Below, in pieces: positions 17,264-24,981 of a stretch of 64,000 nt of DNA (position 1 is the stretch's first letter; each line of letters opens with the position of its first letter). The notes below the pieces were generated by a model that was not told where the DNA came from, did no database searches, and saw nothing but the letters and a program-made list of their open reading frames with translations. The DNA is taken from NCBI GenBank assembly GCA_031384605.1, contig JANNAT010000051.1:31606-95605 (forward strand), in the 5' to 3' direction. The DNA comes from JANNAT01 sp031384605. Lineage in GTDB: Bacteria > Pseudomonadota > Alphaproteobacteria > Rhodobacterales > Rhodobacteraceae. A program made the translations under genes and the position numbers.

Positions 17264-18571
17264 ATGAGCGGTATTTTTGATGGATTGCTTGCAGAAATCA
17301 GCAATGTGCAGGTGTCGCGGGCCGTTGGCCGCGTGGCCGACGTGGCGCGCGGCACGGTGCAAGTAACGGGTCTGCAGGCCAGCGCGTGCTTGGGCGACCG
17401 CGTCTTGATCGGCGGCACTTTGGGCGGCGAAGTGCTGCGTATCGGGGCGCATGGCGTGCAGGTGTTGCCCGATGGCCCCGCCGATGGCCTGGCTTTGGGG
17501 GCCGAAGTGGCGCTGGTTGGCGCGTCCGGCCTTGCGCCTGATGATGCCTGGATCGGCCGGATCATTGATCCCTATGGCCGCCCGATGGATGATCGCCCGC
17601 TGTTTCGCGGCCCGGTTCTGCGCAGCCTGATGGCTGATGCCCCGCCTGCCTCACAGCGCAGACGGCTGGGCGCGCGAATGTCTACCGGCGTGGCGGTGTT
17701 TGACACGCTGTTGCCGATTGTGCAGGGCCAGCGGATTGGCCTGTTTGCAGGGTCAGGCGTTGGCAAATCATCGCTGCTGGCCAAGTTTGCGCGTGGCGTG
17801 CAGGCCGATGTTGTGGTTATCGCGCTGATTGGCGAGCGGGGCCGCGAGTTGCGCGAATTTGTTGAACGGGTGCTGGGACCGGATGGCATGCGCCGGTCGG
17901 TGATCATCGCCGCCACCTCTGATCAATCTGCCCTGTCGCGCCGCCGCTGTGCGATGGCCGCGATGGCGGTGGCGGAACATTTCCGCGATCAGGGGCTGCA
18001 TGTGCTGTATCTGGCAGATTCGATTACCCGCTTTGCCGAAGCCCACCGCGAAGTGGCCCTTGCGGCGGGCGAATCTGCCAGTCTGCGGGGCTTTCCGCCG
18101 TCGGTGTCGCAGGCGATCATGTCTTTGGCCGAACGGGCGGGTCCGGGGCCGGAAGGCGCAGGCGATATAACCGCCGTTTTCACCGTTCTGGTGGCCGGGT
18201 CAGACATGGATGAACCGATTGCCGATATTTTGCGTGGCGTTCTGGATGGCCATGTGGTGATGGACCGTAAAATTGCCGAACGGGGCAGGTATCCGGCGAT
18301 TGATTTACTGCGGTCGGTGTCACGCAGCCTGCCGCAGGCGGCAACGGTTGATGAAAACGCACTGATCGGGCAAGCCCGTCATTTGTTGGGGGCGTGGGAT
18401 CGGGCCGAAATGATGGTGCAAGCCGGGCTTTATGCCAAAGGGTCAGACCCCGTCGTTGATGCCGCCATAAAGGTTTGGCCCGCTTTGGATGCGTTTCTGG
18501 CCGAAGACGCCCCCGCCGATGGTGTGCCCGGCAGTTTTCGGCGGTTGGCGGCCGCATTGGCAATCAGCTAA
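17264..18571 (+). CDS. fliI: FliI, flagellar export ATPase
   Basis: FliI is the ATPase of the flagellar export machine. I choose the ATG at 17264 (MSGIFDGLLAEIS); an in-frame GTG at 17219 would add 15 residues but extends into the divergent promoter gap. The 435-residue protein has the Walker A loop GLFAGSGVGKSSLL at about 160-173, ALIGERGRELREFV, the Walker B region LHVLYLADSITRFAEAHRE and the GYPPS-like RGFPPSVSQ. Length matches the family. It stands apart from fliH and from any clear fliJ. Its stop faces the DUF1217 gene. Confidence 0.96.
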   Translation: MSGIFDGLLAEISNVQVSRAVGRVADVARGTVQVTGLQASACLGDRVLIGGTLGGEVLRIGAHGVQVLPDGPADGLALGAEVALVGASGLAPDDAWIGRIIDPYGRPMDDRPLFRGPVLRSLMADAPPASQRRRLGARMSTGVAVFDTLLPIVQGQRIGLFAGSGVGKSSLLAKFARGVQADVVVIALIGERGRELREFVERVLGPDGMRRSVIIAATSDQSALSRRRCAMAAMAVAEHFRDQGLHVLYLADSITRFAEAHREVALAAGESASLRGFPPSVSQAIMSLAERAGPGPEGAGDITAVFTVLVAGSDMDEPIADILRGVLDGHVVMDRKIAERGRYPAIDLLRSVSRSLPQAATVDENALIGQARHLLGAWDRAEMMVQAGLYAKGSDPVVDAAIKVWPALDAFLAEDAPADGVPGSFRRLAAALAIS

Positions 18572-18581
18572 CGGTTTAGGA

Positions 18582-19403
18582 TCAGGCAAACCGGTTCCTT
18601 GACGTCGCAACTGCCTGTTGCATCAGTTGCAGGGCGGAATTGCCGCTGCCCGATTGGGCAAAACTGTCAGCCTCGGATCGCAGTAAAAACCGTCGCAAAA
18701 GCCCATCAACTGCGGCGGGGTCGCTGAATTGGGCCATGGCATCGCTGCCCAGTTGCGCGCGGGCTTTTTCTTTGAACGCGCCAAGCTGCTGGTCAAGATC
18801 CAGCGCACCCAATCCGGCAGGCAGGCCCAGCGCCTTTTCAAACACCCGGCGCAGCCCGGTATTGCCCATCACCGAAAACCACTTCGCCGTCTCTGTGCTG
18901 CCAGCTTTGGTTGCTATCGCGGGCAATTCGCGCTGCAGGTTCAGGGCAAGCCGCATATCGGGGTTTTGCTCACCCACAGCCACTTCGAACTGTCGTGCTT
19001 GATAGGCTGCCAAGATCTTGTCGGGAAAGGTCGAAACCTTGGTTGCGGGGATTTTGAAATCACCAAACCCAAATGTCGCGGACAGTTTTTGATACTGTTT
19101 GTCCGCCAAACGGTTGGCCAGCGTGCCGGTTTTCAGTGTGCCATCCTCCAGCACCTTGCGGATGAAAAACTTGTTGTTGATATCACTGTCCAGCCCAAAC
19201 GCACCAAGTGCCACGCGCAGCAACCGCCGATCATTGACCAATTGTTCGGCGGTGTCGATTTTCCCGATTGAGGCGCGAAAGTAATCTTCATCGCGTTTGA
19301 TGGCGCTTGATCCGGCGAAAGCGGCGGTTTGCGCGGGCATCGTGCGTTTCAAAAACGCCCATCCCGCATATCCGCCCAAAGGAATCGCCGGGGCAAAAGT
19401 CAT
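18582..19403 (-). CDS. DUF1217 family flagellar-locus protein
   Basis: The 273-residue protein matches what I know of the DUF1217 family of alphaproteobacterial flagellar loci. Seen patterns are PLGGYAGWAFLKRTMPAQTA at about 8-27, then EDYFRASIGKIDTAEQLVND, RRLLRVALGAFGLD and INNKFFIRKVLEDG, followed by a repeat-like helical region. No signal peptide or enzyme motif is evident. It is co-directional with fliC-flaF-flbT and overlaps flbT by 4 bp. Its function is not established; a structural or regulatory role in the filament or basal body is an inference. Confidence 0.85.
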   Translation of the reverse strand: MTFAPAIPLGGYAGWAFLKRTMPAQTAAFAGSSAIKRDEDYFRASIGKIDTAEQLVNDRRLLRVALGAFGLDSDINNKFFIRKVLEDGTLKTGTLANRLADKQYQKLSATFGFGDFKIPATKVSTFPDKILAAYQARQFEVAVGEQNPDMRLALNLQRELPAIATKAGSTETAKWFSVMGNTGLRRVFEKALGLPAGLGALDLDQQLGAFKEKARAQLGSDAMAQFSDPAAVDGLLRRFLLRSEADSFAQSGSGNSALQLMQQAVATSRNRFA

Positions 19404-19807
19404 GATGCGCGCGCCGCCGCGAAAAGCCGTTCCTCGCGCGGCAAAAGACCCCGCAGGGATTTCAACGCCTGATAATGCTGATCTTCCAGAACAAATGCCG
19501 TGGCTTGCGACAACAAGGTGCGGCTGTCAAAATCGGTCAGAACCTGACTTAGCTGTTCGATCCCGCGCAGCAATTGCAGCCGCGCATCGGCCGCCGCAAT
19601 ATCGCCCGACAGCACCGTTTGCGCGATATAGCAGACGCGGCGCACCGGGGTGTTCACCTCTTCGGGATGGATCGCATCGCGCAGCCGTAAGATATGGGCA
19701 TTGGGCGTCATGATGGCCAGCCGGGATCGCTTTTCACCGTTTTCGATCACGGCCCCGTTGATCAGCACCCGTTCATGGGGCCCCAGTTTCAGAACCAATC
19801 CTGTCAT
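19400..19807 (-). CDS. flbT: FlbT, flagellin translation regulator
   Basis: FlbT in Caulobacter binds flagellin mRNA and represses its translation. The 135-residue protein starts MTGLVLKLGPHERVLINGAV and has NGEKRSRLAIMTPNAHILRL followed by AIHPEEVNTPVRRVCYIAQT, typical of FlbT. It overlaps flaF and the DUF1217 gene by 4 bp each and lies downstream of flagellin, the usual order in alphaproteobacteria. Confidence 0.94.
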   Translation of the reverse strand: MTGLVLKLGPHERVLINGAVIENGEKRSRLAIMTPNAHILRLRDAIHPEEVNTPVRRVCYIAQTVLSGDIAAADARLQLLRGIEQLSQVLTDFDSRTLLSQATAFVLEDQHYQALKSLRGLLPREERLFAAARAS

Positions 19808-20184
19808 GCCACACCGCCATCGCCGCGCAGGCCGCGCATGACGGCGGTGTTGATATCCACCAATACCTCAATAGACGCACCATCGTCGCGGACCGCCCGG
19901 CTGTGTTTGGCGGTGAATTCATACAGATAAAACAGCTGTGCGCGCAGTTTTGCGGGCAGGCCATTGCTGGATTCGGCCACATCGGCCGCCAGAACCGACC
20001 AAAGCCGAAGGTTATCGTCCAGCGCCGTCAGCATCGCCGCATAGTTGGTGCGGCGCTGGGCCCAGGCGGCGGACAATCGTTGCGTGATCCGGGCCAGCAG
20101 ATCGTATTCAAGCGCACGCGGCGTTTTCTGCGGGGCTTCGGGGCGTGAATAGGCGCTGCGCACGGCCATAGATTGGGCTGTCAC
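19804..20184 (-). CDS. flaF: FlaF, flagellin synthesis/secretion factor
   Basis: FlaF acts with FlbT in flagellin synthesis and export in alphaproteobacteria. The 126-residue helical protein has the FlaF pattern: YSRPEAPQKTPRALEYDLLA, ITQRLSAAWAQRRTNYAAM and the end IEVLVDINTAVMRGLRGD. A strong GGAAGGA site precedes the ATG. It lies 98 bp after the fliC stop, with a hairpin in the gap. Confidence 0.93.
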   Translation of the reverse strand: MTAQSMAVRSAYSRPEAPQKTPRALEYDLLARITQRLSAAWAQRRTNYAAMLTALDDNLRLWSVLAADVAESSNGLPAKLRAQLFYLYEFTAKHSRAVRDDGASIEVLVDINTAVMRGLRGDGGVA

Positions 20185-20250
20185 ATCATTTCCTTCCTGG
20201 AAATTGGGGCTTGGGGAGAGGTGTCTTGGACGGGGCCGTCAGGTGGGGTT

Positions 20251-20274
20251 GGCCGGAAGGTTTCCCCTCCAGCC
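20251..20274 (-). terminator. Hairpin between fliC and flaF
   Basis: On the minus strand a 9-bp stem (GGCTGGAGG paired to CTTCCGGCC with two wobble pairs) encloses a short loop, seven bases after the fliC stop. There is no U-run, so it is more likely an mRNA 3' stabiliser or attenuator than a full terminator. It would set flagellin mRNA apart from flaF-flbT. Confidence 0.4.
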
Positions 20275-20281
20275 AAAGGCG

Positions 20282-21814
20282 TTACCGGAACAGCGCCAGA
20301 ATGTTCTGCGGCGCCTGGTTGGCAATCGAAAGCGATTGCGTGGCCAGCTGTTGTTGCACCTGCAGCGCCTGCAACCGCGCCGAGGTTTCCTCCATATCCG
20401 CGTCCACCATAGACCCAATACCGGCCTTCAGCGCATCCGACAGTTTGCCCACGAAATCGCTTTGAATTTCGATCCGCTTTTGGGCCGAACCAAACTCTGC
20501 CGCCGCGTTGATCGACCGCCCGATCATGGTTTCAATGTTCGACAACGCTGATTTGGCACCCGCTGTCGTTTTGACATCAATCGCGTCCAATCCAAACAGG
20601 CCGCCAGACGCTTTGCCACCAGCATTGCCAGTGCTTGAAAGAACAAGGCTGGATGAACCTGTGCCATCATTGTCGATGTTCAGCGTCCATTGACCTGATG
20701 TTGCGTCCTGGGTCACTTTTGTTGACACCCCCGGCTTGCCTGCGGAATCTATGGCCACTTTCAGGCCGCGCGCGACGTCTTGCATTGTCTCATTTTTGCC
20801 AGCGATATAGTTGTAGGACGCATTGCCAACAGTTGCTTTATAGCTGTCACCTTCGGCCACGTTTGCCGCCGTTGAAAAATCAATCTCTTCGCCGCGTTGA
20901 CGGATTGTGGATGCTGCCGCTGTGTTTGCCCCCGATGGGGCCGCGCCGTTAACGGCAGTGATTGCAGATGTGCCGCCCGCTGACACAGATGTCTGTGCAA
21001 CGGTCAACTCCTCAAACGCCCGGGTTGAGGTGATCGTTAAGACACCCGCCGAATTTGTGGCGGTTATGCCGGCTAAGCCCAAAGCATTGATCTTTCCAGC
21101 AAAGGCCGTTGCAATGTCTGTAACCGACGCACCGGCTGCAGTGTGCGATACCGAAACACCGGCAACTGTCAGGTTGGCCGTATCGTTTGCCGCCCAGGTG
21201 GACGCAAATGTAACGTCTGCGGTTTTGCCCGCCGAGGATACCGCAGTTGCACCATTCTGCACCACTGCATTTGCCGCCAGTGACGTGCCCGTGCCGTAAG
21301 TGCCTGCTGCCGTTGTCAAATCCTGCCGCGCCACTTTGATATTCGATGCAGCCACGTTGCCATTGCCGGACCGATCCAATGACGCCAACACTTCAACATC
21401 ATCCGTGCCACTGATCATGTTCAGCCCGTTGAACTGTGCTGCGCCAACGACGGTGGCGATTTGATCGCGCAGCACGGTGATGTCAGTTTGAATTTTGCTG
21501 CGATCCACGTTTTGCTGCTGTGATGCGACGATCTTTCCCTTAATTTCGGTCAGCAAATCAGTAACTGATTCCGACGCTTGCCGTGCCACCGAAATAGTCG
21601 ACGATCCCAAGGCAAGGCTGTCGGAAATGCCCTTGAACCCCTTCACATCCGATTCCATCACTTTGGAAATCGCCCAGACGGCGGCGTTGTCTTTGGCGTT
21701 GGAAATCGACTTACCTGTCGAGATTTCGGATTGGGTTTTACCCATATTCATGTTGATGCTTTTCATGGTCTGCAGCGCAACCATGGCACTGGTGTTGGTC
21801 AATAGAGACGACAT
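20282..21814 (-). CDS. fliC: Flagellin
   Basis: This is the filament subunit. The 510-residue protein has the conserved N-terminal D0/D1 helices (MSSLLTNTSAMVALQTMKSI, STGKSISNAKDNAAVWAISK) and C-terminal D1/D0 helices (SRINAAAEFGS-like SINAAAEFGSAQKRIEIQS and the closing QSLSIANQAPQNILALFR). The middle, about 160-400, is variable, Ala/Thr/Ser-rich and probably forms surface domains. It is larger than many roseobacter flagellins. An AAGGAAA ribosome site precedes the ATG, and the 216-bp upstream gap carries a CtrA-like site. It is the only flagellin gene in the window. Confidence 0.97.
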   Translation of the reverse strand: MSSLLTNTSAMVALQTMKSINMNMGKTQSEISTGKSISNAKDNAAVWAISKVMESDVKGFKGISDSLALGSSTISVARQASESVTDLLTEIKGKIVASQQQNVDRSKIQTDITVLRDQIATVVGAAQFNGLNMISGTDDVEVLASLDRSGNGNVAASNIKVARQDLTTAAGTYGTGTSLAANAVVQNGATAVSSAGKTADVTFASTWAANDTANLTVAGVSVSHTAAGASVTDIATAFAGKINALGLAGITATNSAGVLTITSTRAFEELTVAQTSVSAGGTSAITAVNGAAPSGANTAAASTIRQRGEEIDFSTAANVAEGDSYKATVGNASYNYIAGKNETMQDVARGLKVAIDSAGKPGVSTKVTQDATSGQWTLNIDNDGTGSSSLVLSSTGNAGGKASGGLFGLDAIDVKTTAGAKSALSNIETMIGRSINAAAEFGSAQKRIEIQSDFVGKLSDALKAGIGSMVDADMEETSARLQALQVQQQLATQSLSIANQAPQNILALFR

Positions 21815-21966
21815 ATTCCGTTTCCTTCACGTTTCGCCGACGCTTTGCGCGGCATGTTTAAGCCATCAGGCGATGGCACAAAGGCCGTTCTAAGCGATGC
21901 GTCGGGGGGCTATCCCTGATGCGCCACCCCGTCGTGGGATGCAGGGCCATCAAGCCGTCATAGGTT

Positions 21967-21981
21967 CTAAGACATTGCTAA
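21967..21981 (-). promoter_or_regulatory. CtrA-like site upstream of flagellin
   Basis: On the minus strand the sequence TTAGCAATGTCTTAG has the TTAR-N7-TTAR layout of a CtrA full site, about 150 bp before the fliC start. It matches six of eight consensus bases and resembles the site at 2933-2947. The remaining sequence of this 216-bp gap shows no gene. Motif match by eye only. Confidence 0.35.
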
Positions 21982-22030
21982 TAGCGGGCCGACGGCGGCG
22001 ATTTCTGTTCCAAGAATTTGAAGAAAACTT

Positions 22031-22360
22031 TCAGAATCGCCGCGTCAACAGGCCCGTTGCACCGAGGTCAGCCCGCTTGCCTGCTCCATCATAGGTGATC
22101 AGGCCCGTGCCCGCGCCCTGCACTTCGGCCAACCTGCGCAAGGCTGATCGCACCCCCCGCCCGGCAGCCAAAAGGCAGGCGGCGTTGCGTTCGGCTTTTC
22201 GTTGGATCGCCTGCAAACCTGCGTGATTGCCCGTCGGGCCAAAGCCGTTCAGCGCGGCCTCCAGCTGGGGGGTCAAAAGCCCCAATGCCAAAAAATCTGC
22301 CGCCAGAATCGCGCGATGCATTTGGTCCAACACCTGCGCCGCCACTATATCATTCTGCAT
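22031..22360 (-). CDS. Small flagellar-locus protein, FlgN-like candidate
   Basis: The reading frame is open further upstream, but that part is the shadow of flgJ. I choose the ATG at 22360, giving 109 residues (MQNDIVAAQVLDQMHRAIL onward). The protein is helical with no signal peptide or membrane segment. A small cytoplasmic helical protein just after flgJ fits the FlgN export chaperone for hook-filament junction proteins, but I see no decisive motif. It overlaps flgJ by 11 bp. Confidence 0.7.
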   Translation of the reverse strand: MQNDIVAAQVLDQMHRAILAADFLALGLLTPQLEAALNGFGPTGNHAGLQAIQRKAERNAACLLAAGRGVRSALRRLAEVQGAGTGLITYDGAGKRADLGATGLLTRRF

Positions 22361-22640
22361 GGGTTTCACGGGCTGAAAGCGATGCAAACAACCGTTCGGC
22401 CAAGCCGATACCACCCTTGGCGACCATCTGTTTGGCCTGCTCTTGGCGTAGAAAACTGGCGAACTGATCCTCGCCGATCCCGCCGCCAAACGAATCACGC
22501 GCTTCGCCCATGCCGGCATGCCCCAGCATTTCAGACAAAAAGCTGGCCTCAAGCGCGCGGGCCTGATCCAGCAAAAGCTGATCACGCGGGGATAGTTTGG
22601 GAAGGGGTGGCATCGGGGGGGTGGAACTGACCTGCATCAT
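22350..22640 (-). CDS. flgJ: FlgJ-like rod-binding protein (single domain)
   Basis: The 96-residue protein holds only the rod-binding domain: QARALEASFLSEMLGHAGMG (about 26-45), then SFGGGIGEDQFASFLRQEQA and the end MVAKGGIGLAERLF. Enteric FlgJ (about 313 residues) carries a C-terminal muramidase that is absent here, as in Rhodobacter, where SltF supplies it. It diverges from fliK across about 117 bp. Confidence 0.9.
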   Translation of the reverse strand: MMQVSSTPPMPPLPKLSPRDQLLLDQARALEASFLSEMLGHAGMGEARDSFGGGIGEDQFASFLRQEQAKQMVAKGGIGLAERLFASLSARETHAE

Positions 22641-22757
22641 ACTCTCCTAATTGATCAGAATTTTCTTACTATCTGCGATGCCGGTAAACAGGTGGTAACC
22701 AGTTGCAAGAATAATGCCCTGATCATCAGCAGAAGTTGGTGCAGATATCGGGGTAGT

Positions 22758-24314
22758 ATGACGCCACAGTTTCAGCAGGGTTTTGCAGCGCCGATTATCG
22801 GGGCCGGTGTTCACGCCGCCCTTGCGCCCGACATGCGTGGCGAAGATGGAATGCCGCAGACGGGGCAGCCGTCGGATGATCCCTGCGACAGCTTTGGTAA
22901 ACTGATGCAGGCCGATGCGGCCGCTGTGTTGGGCATCCCTGTGCCCGTGCCGCAAACAGGTCCGCAACCGGTTGAATTTGTGGCACAGGCTGCGGTGGCG
23001 ATGCAAATGCTGTCATCACCGAGTGATGCAGAAGTTCAGAAAATAAGCGCGCCAGTTGTGGTGGCACCAGATCTGAGCGCGCTGGTTGAAGAGCTTGATC
23101 TTGAACTTAATGCAGAACGTGATCCGGCAGTCGGTCTGGCCGATGCTTTTGTGGTGCCCTTGCTGGTAACAGCAGCCCCTGTCGAAAACCTGAAGCCAGC
23201 TATGCCTTTGGCGGCATCAAAACCAGATTTTGCAGCGCGGGTTAACACGGGTCACCCACCGCCCGCGCCGCCGATAACACCGTTGTTGGCCGAACGGGCA
23301 TCCCCCGCACTTGGTTTGACGCCGATCATTGCTGAACCCGAAATTGCAACCGCAGATATCGCAGAGTCAATTCCGACGCCTTTGCCAACGCCGTCACCTG
23401 TTCTTGTTGCAATTGGCCCGGCACTTATCACCGGCCCCGCCATCAGTGCGTTGCAAGCGATGCCTGCGCAGCCACATCATGGCGTCATTTCTGCGTCAGC
23501 ACCCCCGACAAAAACAGCAAAAACGGCACAGAACACCACGCTTGAACCGCTGGAAAGCGCCCAACAAACCACCCACGCAACCCCGGCTGAAACGGCATTC
23601 CGCCTGCGTGCCGGGGCGGGCGTCAACAATGAACAGACCGACGCGCTGAACCTGCCCCCCCCGCAGCCAAATCGCGGCACACCAAGACCGTTTGCTGCAT
23701 CCAGTGAAACCGCGTTGCCAGACGCCCCCGCCGACCCAATCGCAAAGCCAGAGGCGCTGCCCGATCGGGCAGCCTTGCCGCAAACCGGATTTGCGGCCGA
23801 TTCTGCGCTTGCCACACCACCCATAGGCGGCGCAGACCAGATCAAGCAAACGCCCGTCGTGATCACGCAACCCGGCACATTTCACACCGCCAGCCCGCCT
23901 GTTACACACGCCCTCCTGCCGCCCCGCCTGTCTGCCGATCTAGTCGCCCTTGCCAAAACCACGCCCAGCGGGCCGGTCGAAATTTTGCTGAACCCCGAAG
24001 AATTGGGCCAGCTGCGGTTTGAAATTCACCAAAAATCCGATCAACTGCGCGTGGTGCTTTCGGTGGAACGCCCCGAAACCATGGATCTTTTGCGCCGCAA
24101 TGCCGATCAGTTGCTGGGTGAATTTCGCGCCGCGGGATTTGCCGGTGCGTCGTTAAGTTTCGGGCAATGGGATCAACAAAGCAGCGATCCGCGCCCCCAA
24201 CCTGCCCCGCCACCCCCGGCACCAGAGCGGGCCTTTGATCCGCCACCCGTGCCCAAACCCCTGCCCCCCCCTTTGCAAATGGCCACGTCAACCGGCCTGA
24301 ACATGCGTCTTTAG
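22758..24314 (+). CDS. fliK: FliK, hook-length control protein
   Basis: FliK measures hook length and triggers the export switch in FlhB. I choose the ATG at 22758 (MTPQFQQGF), which follows a GGGG stretch; an in-frame GTG at 22692 is less likely. The 518-residue protein is Pro/Ala/Thr-rich and low in complexity across about 100-380. It ends with the FliK C-terminal domain: VEILLNPEELGQLRFEIHQK, then RVVLSVERPETMDLLRRNAD and GEFRAAGFAGASLSFGQ. The rule of variable middle plus conserved end fits the family. flgD starts 13 bp downstream. Confidence 0.92.
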   Translation: MTPQFQQGFAAPIIGAGVHAALAPDMRGEDGMPQTGQPSDDPCDSFGKLMQADAAAVLGIPVPVPQTGPQPVEFVAQAAVAMQMLSSPSDAEVQKISAPVVVAPDLSALVEELDLELNAERDPAVGLADAFVVPLLVTAAPVENLKPAMPLAASKPDFAARVNTGHPPPAPPITPLLAERASPALGLTPIIAEPEIATADIAESIPTPLPTPSPVLVAIGPALITGPAISALQAMPAQPHHGVISASAPPTKTAKTAQNTTLEPLESAQQTTHATPAETAFRLRAGAGVNNEQTDALNLPPPQPNRGTPRPFAASSETALPDAPADPIAKPEALPDRAALPQTGFAADSALATPPIGGADQIKQTPVVITQPGTFHTASPPVTHALLPPRLSADLVALAKTTPSGPVEILLNPEELGQLRFEIHQKSDQLRVVLSVERPETMDLLRRNADQLLGEFRAAGFAGASLSFGQWDQQSSDPRPQPAPPPPAPERAFDPPPVPKPLPPPLQMATSTGLNMRL

Positions 24315-24327
24315 AAAAGGTAAAGTC

Positions 24328-24981
24328 ATGGAAACCACCGCAGTTCTATCCACCCCCGTTGCAAAACCAGCCGCCGCCCCGCGACAGGCGATCAGCGCCG
24401 ATTTTGACACGTTTCTGAAAATGCTGACCACACAAATGCAAAACCAAGATCCGCTGAACCCTATTGATTCTGCCGATTACGCGGTGCAGTTGGCCACATT
24501 TTCGGGCGTGGAACAGCAGATGAAAACCAATCAGCTGCTGGATGATCTGGCCAGCCAGTTTGGCGTCATGGGCATGTCGCAACTGGCGGCCTGGGTGGGT
24601 CAGGAGGCGCGATCCGCAGCCCCGGTTTTCAAAGGCGCTGATCCCGTCACCATCACCTACACTCCCAATATTCAGGCCGACCGTGCCGTTTTGGCGGTGA
24701 AGGATAAGGCGGGAAATCTGGTGGCGCGTGAAGATGTGCCGCTGTCATCGGCGCCGTATCAATGGCTGGGCGCTGATGCGGCGGGCAATCCGCTGCCGGC
24801 GGGGGTCTATTCCCTAAGTCTGGAAAACTATCGCGGTGAGGAAATGATAGGCACGGCCAGCGAAGTGCAATCCTACGCCCGCATTGTTGAGGCACGCGGC
24901 GGCGCGGGCGGCACGGCCTTGGTTCTGGAAGGCGGGATCGAGGTTGCCGCCACTAAGGTTACAGCCCTGCGCGTTCCCTGA
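24328..24981 (+). CDS. flgD: FlgD, hook cap / hook assembly protein
   Basis: FlgD caps the growing hook. The 217-residue protein has the FlgD N-terminal motif DFDTFLKMLTTQMQNQDPLN followed by PIDSADYAVQLATFSGVEQQ, a FlgD tudor/FnIII region (AVLAVKDKAGNLVAREDVPL; AAGNPLPAGVYSLSLENYRG) and length near the family norm. It follows fliK by 13 bp. Its stop abuts the end of the convergent ubiB gene with no gap. The hook gene flgE is not in the window. Confidence 0.95.
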   Translation: METTAVLSTPVAKPAAAPRQAISADFDTFLKMLTTQMQNQDPLNPIDSADYAVQLATFSGVEQQMKTNQLLDDLASQFGVMGMSQLAAWVGQEARSAAPVFKGADPVTITYTPNIQADRAVLAVKDKAGNLVAREDVPLSSAPYQWLGADAAGNPLPAGVYSLSLENYRGEEMIGTASEVQSYARIVEARGGAGGTALVLEGGIEVAATKVTALRVP

